Below are positions 4,960 to 6,727 of a stretch of DNA of 6,727 nt, piece after piece. The stretch's first letter is position 1. Each line of letters starts with the position of its first letter. The stretch comes from CAWEHT01 sp963808455. GTDB lineage: Bacteria; Chloroflexota; Anaerolineae; CG2-30-64-16. Location of the stretch: the NCBI GenBank assembly GCA_963808455.1, contig CAWEHT010000015.1, forward strand, positions 1 through 6,727, in the 5' to 3' direction. Under the pieces are notes generated by a model, which was not told the DNA's origin, made no database searches, and saw only the letters and a list, made by a program, of their open reading frames with translations. The translations under genes were made by a program, and so were the position numbers.

Positions 4960-6230
4960 ATGTCGCTCCCTGGATGCCGGCGCGTGGTGGTCACCGGGAT
5001 AGGGGCTATCACGCCGGTTGGGAACTCGGCTTCGGCGACCTGGAGCGCCCTGGTTGCGGGATGTTCCGGCCTAGGCCCGGTGACCCAGTTCGATGCCGGC
5101 CCTTACCCATCGCGTGTGGCGGGGGAAATCAAGGGCTTTCGCCCGGAGGATTTTATCGATGCCAAGGAAGCGCGACGCATGGCCCGCGCTTCGCAGGTCG
5201 CCATCGTGGCTGCACGCGAGGCCGTGACGGATGCGGGGTTGGACCTGGCGCACGAGGACAGGGAACGGGCCGGGGTGATCATGGGGACCGGCATCGGCTG
5301 CGTCGAGATGTTGAACGAGCCTCTCTTCAAGCTGCGCGACACGGGTGTGGTACGTACCAGCCCTTTCAGCGCGCTGGCGGCCCTGGCCAACATGCCCGCT
5401 TTTCACGTAGGGCTCGAGCAGCGTTGCCTGGGACCGATGTTGACGGTGGTGACGGCCTGCGCTTCCGGTGTGCAGGCTATCGGCGATGCCCTGGAAGTCA
5501 TCCGCCGCGATGCCGCCGACGTCATGCTGGCGGGTGGCGTCGAGGCCCAGGTCACACCGCTTTTCTTCGGCGGCTTCTCGGCGCTGCATAATCTTTCGGC
5601 CCGCAACGACGACCCGGCCGGGGCCAGCCGGCCGTTCGATGCCGACCGCGACGGGCTGGTTATCGGCGAGGGCGTCGCGGTCCTGGTGCTCGAGGCGCTG
5701 GAGCACGCGGCAGGTGCGGTGCGCGCATCTACGCCGAGGTCCTGGGGCAGGCGAGTTCCTCCGATGCCTACCATATCGCTCAACCGGAGCCGTCGGGTGA
5801 CGGCCCGGCTCGGTGCATGCGTTGGGCCATACGCGATGCGGGCGTGGCGCCCGAGCAGATCGATTACGTCAACGCGCACGGCACAGCCACGCGCCTGAAC
5901 GACCCGGTCGAAACGGCCGCCATCAAGCGCGTGTTCGGCAGCCACGCCTACGAGGTGCCCATCAGCGCGACCAAGAGCATGACCGGGCACTGCTTCGGCG
6001 GCTCCGGCGCCATCGAGGCCCTGGCTTGTGTGATGTCGGTCTACACCGACACGATTCACCCCACGATCAATTACGGGCGGCCCGATCCCGATTGCGACCT
6101 CGACTATGTGCCCGGCGTGGCCCGGCGCCGGCCCGTGCATCTCGCTTTGAACAACGCCTTCGGCTTTGGCGGCCAGAACGCCTGCCTGGTTGTTGGCAAA
6201 TGGAAAGGAAACTTCACCCCATGCGCTTGA
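4960..6230 (+). CDS. fabF: Beta-ketoacyl-ACP synthase II (FabF-type), frame broken near 5711
   Basis: This condensing enzyme of the thiolase fold elongates acyl-ACP with malonyl-ACP in type II fatty-acid synthesis. Family blocks are RRVVVTGIGAITPVGN near the start, TVVTACASG with the nucleophilic Cys, RPFDADRDGLVIGEGV, VNAHGTATRLND, KSMTGHCFGGSGAIEAL and NAFGFGGQNACLVV. The frame changes from that of 4960 to that ending at 6230 at about 5708-5713. The earlier frame would run to 5898 as an off-frame tail. Reading EHAAR-CGARIYAEVLG across the break restores the family sequence if one base is added. The restored protein is 423 residues with Cys167, His307 and His344. The spacings (140 and 37) equal those of E. 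coli FabF Cys163, His303 and His340. A sequencing deletion is therefore likely, though a true pseudogene is possible. Substrate class cannot be told; a specialised FabF paralogue is an alternative. Confidence 0.9.
6205..6210 (+). promoter_or_regulatory. Probable Shine-Dalgarno site inside the ketosynthase end
   Basis: AAGGAA lies about 10 nt before the ATG at 6221, within the last codons of the ketosynthase gene. It is somewhat far from the start but is the best purine run available. Confidence 0.45.
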
Positions 6231-6727
6231 CCCGTAACGACAGGCTGATCCAGAGCCGCTCGCGCCTCGGCACCTACGCCCTGTTGGGCGGCATGGTCGT
6301 CGTGATCGGCGGTTTCGTGCTCTCCACGCGCTTCAAGCAGTACATAGCGGTTTCCATGATCGCCCTGGTGGTCGGGCTCATCCTCTACCAGATCGGAGGC
6401 TACAATCTGCGCCGCTTCGGCCGCAAGCAGCGGCCGGACGAGGTGCTGGCCGCAGAGCTGAAGGGCTTCGACGATCGCTATCACTTCTATGCCTGGGAGC
6501 TGCCGGCGCCTTTCGTGCTGGTCACGCCGCAGGCTGTTTACACATTTGCCACGTGTGACCAGAGCGGGCTGGTCACCGTGCGCGATGATCGGTTCTCGCA
6601 GAGGTTTAGCGTCTCCCGCATCCTCTTCTTCCTGGCTCAGGAAGGGTTGGGGAATCCGGCGCGAGGCCCAGGAGAACGCGGAGCGCAAGCAATACGTAAT
6701 GGAACCAGTAGACGACATAGAAGAAAC
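6221..6727 (+). CDS. Two-helix membrane protein of unknown function (partial, 3' end outside window)
   Basis: The frame opens with MRLTRNDRLIQSRSRLG and stays open to the window end. It overlaps the ketosynthase stop by 10 nt, which suggests translational coupling. A short basic N-terminus is followed by two hydrophobic segments at about residues 18-35 (TYALLGGMVVVIGGFVLS) and 41-59 (YIAVSMIALVVGLILYQIG). A soluble part follows (RPDEVLAAELKGFDDRYHFY, then LPAPFVLVTPQAVYTF), predicted to be cytoplasmic because both ends are basic. I loosely recall similar hypothetical proteins in Chloroflexota but cannot name a family or function. Near the end the frame becomes Arg/Gly-rich (ARGPGERGAQAIRNGTSRRH), while another frame from about 6660 reads REAQENAERKQYVMEPVDD, which looks more like protein. 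A third small indel around 6645-6663 is therefore suspected. The gene call is good; the function is unknown. Confidence 0.75.
   Translation, partial: MRLTRNDRLIQSRSRLGTYALLGGMVVVIGGFVLSTRFKQYIAVSMIALVVGLILYQIGGYNLRRFGRKQRPDEVLAAELKGFDDRYHFYAWELPAPFVLVTPQAVYTFATCDQSGLVTVRDDRFSQRFSVSRILFFLAQEGLGNPARGPGERGAQAIRNGTSRRHRRN

Noticed and set aside
4827..5591. 254-codon plus-strand frame across the plsX end and the ketosynthase start
   Set aside because: Its Arg/Gly-rich translation is typical of an off-frame reading, and it overlaps conserved residues of both real genes.
5403..6140. 245-codon minus-strand frame opposite the ketosynthase
   Set aside because: It is a shadow of the conserved KAS region on the other strand, with no supporting motif.

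Overview
The window is a GC-rich piece of bacterial chromosome made of housekeeping genes plus two lineage-type genes. Its style suggests a Chloroflexota (Anaerolineae/Caldilineae-like) genome. The reasons are a lipoprotein with Thr/Pro/Ala-rich linkers joining repeated SH3b domains, and a small two-helix membrane protein of a kind I loosely associate with that phylum. This placement is an inference from style, not from a search.

Layout. (1) Positions 1-3501, plus strand: the 3' end of polA (DNA polymerase I), argS (arginyl-tRNA synthetase, complete, TTG start) and a secreted lipoprotein with four SH3b modules. The gaps are 10 and 22 nt, so they read as one transcription unit. The lipoprotein frame is broken by one extra base near 3192 that separates module 4. 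(2) Positions 3508-3835: a perfect 42-bp palindrome just after the lipoprotein stop, an intrinsic terminator facing the other way, and a minus-strand tRNA-Leu(GAG). The tRNA has a consensus promoter (TTGACA, 16 bp, TATAAT) whose -35 box overlaps the -35 of a divergent promoter for plsX. (3) Positions 3836-6727, plus strand: plsX (phosphate acyltransferase), a FabF-type beta-ketoacyl-ACP synthase broken by one missing base near 5711, and the start of a gene for a two-helix membrane protein that overlaps the synthase by 10 nt and runs off the window.

How the genes work together. PlsX and the ketosynthase belong to fatty-acid and phospholipid synthesis and are probably co-transcribed. The overlapping membrane protein may be translationally coupled to them. 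The most interesting regulatory structure is the 60-bp stretch between tRNA-Leu and plsX. There the two promoters face away from each other, share most of a -35 hexamer, and the plsX transcript would start only a few bases before its ATG, making it effectively leaderless.

Sequence quality. Three separate single-base-scale frame breaks (about 3192, 5711 and 6645-6663) occur in otherwise well-conserved reading frames. In the ketosynthase, restoring one base gives exactly the catalytic residue spacing of the family. Uncorrected sequencing errors are the simplest explanation, so none of these genes should be called dead without raw reads. I found no mobile element, CRISPR array or clearly novel multi-gene system.
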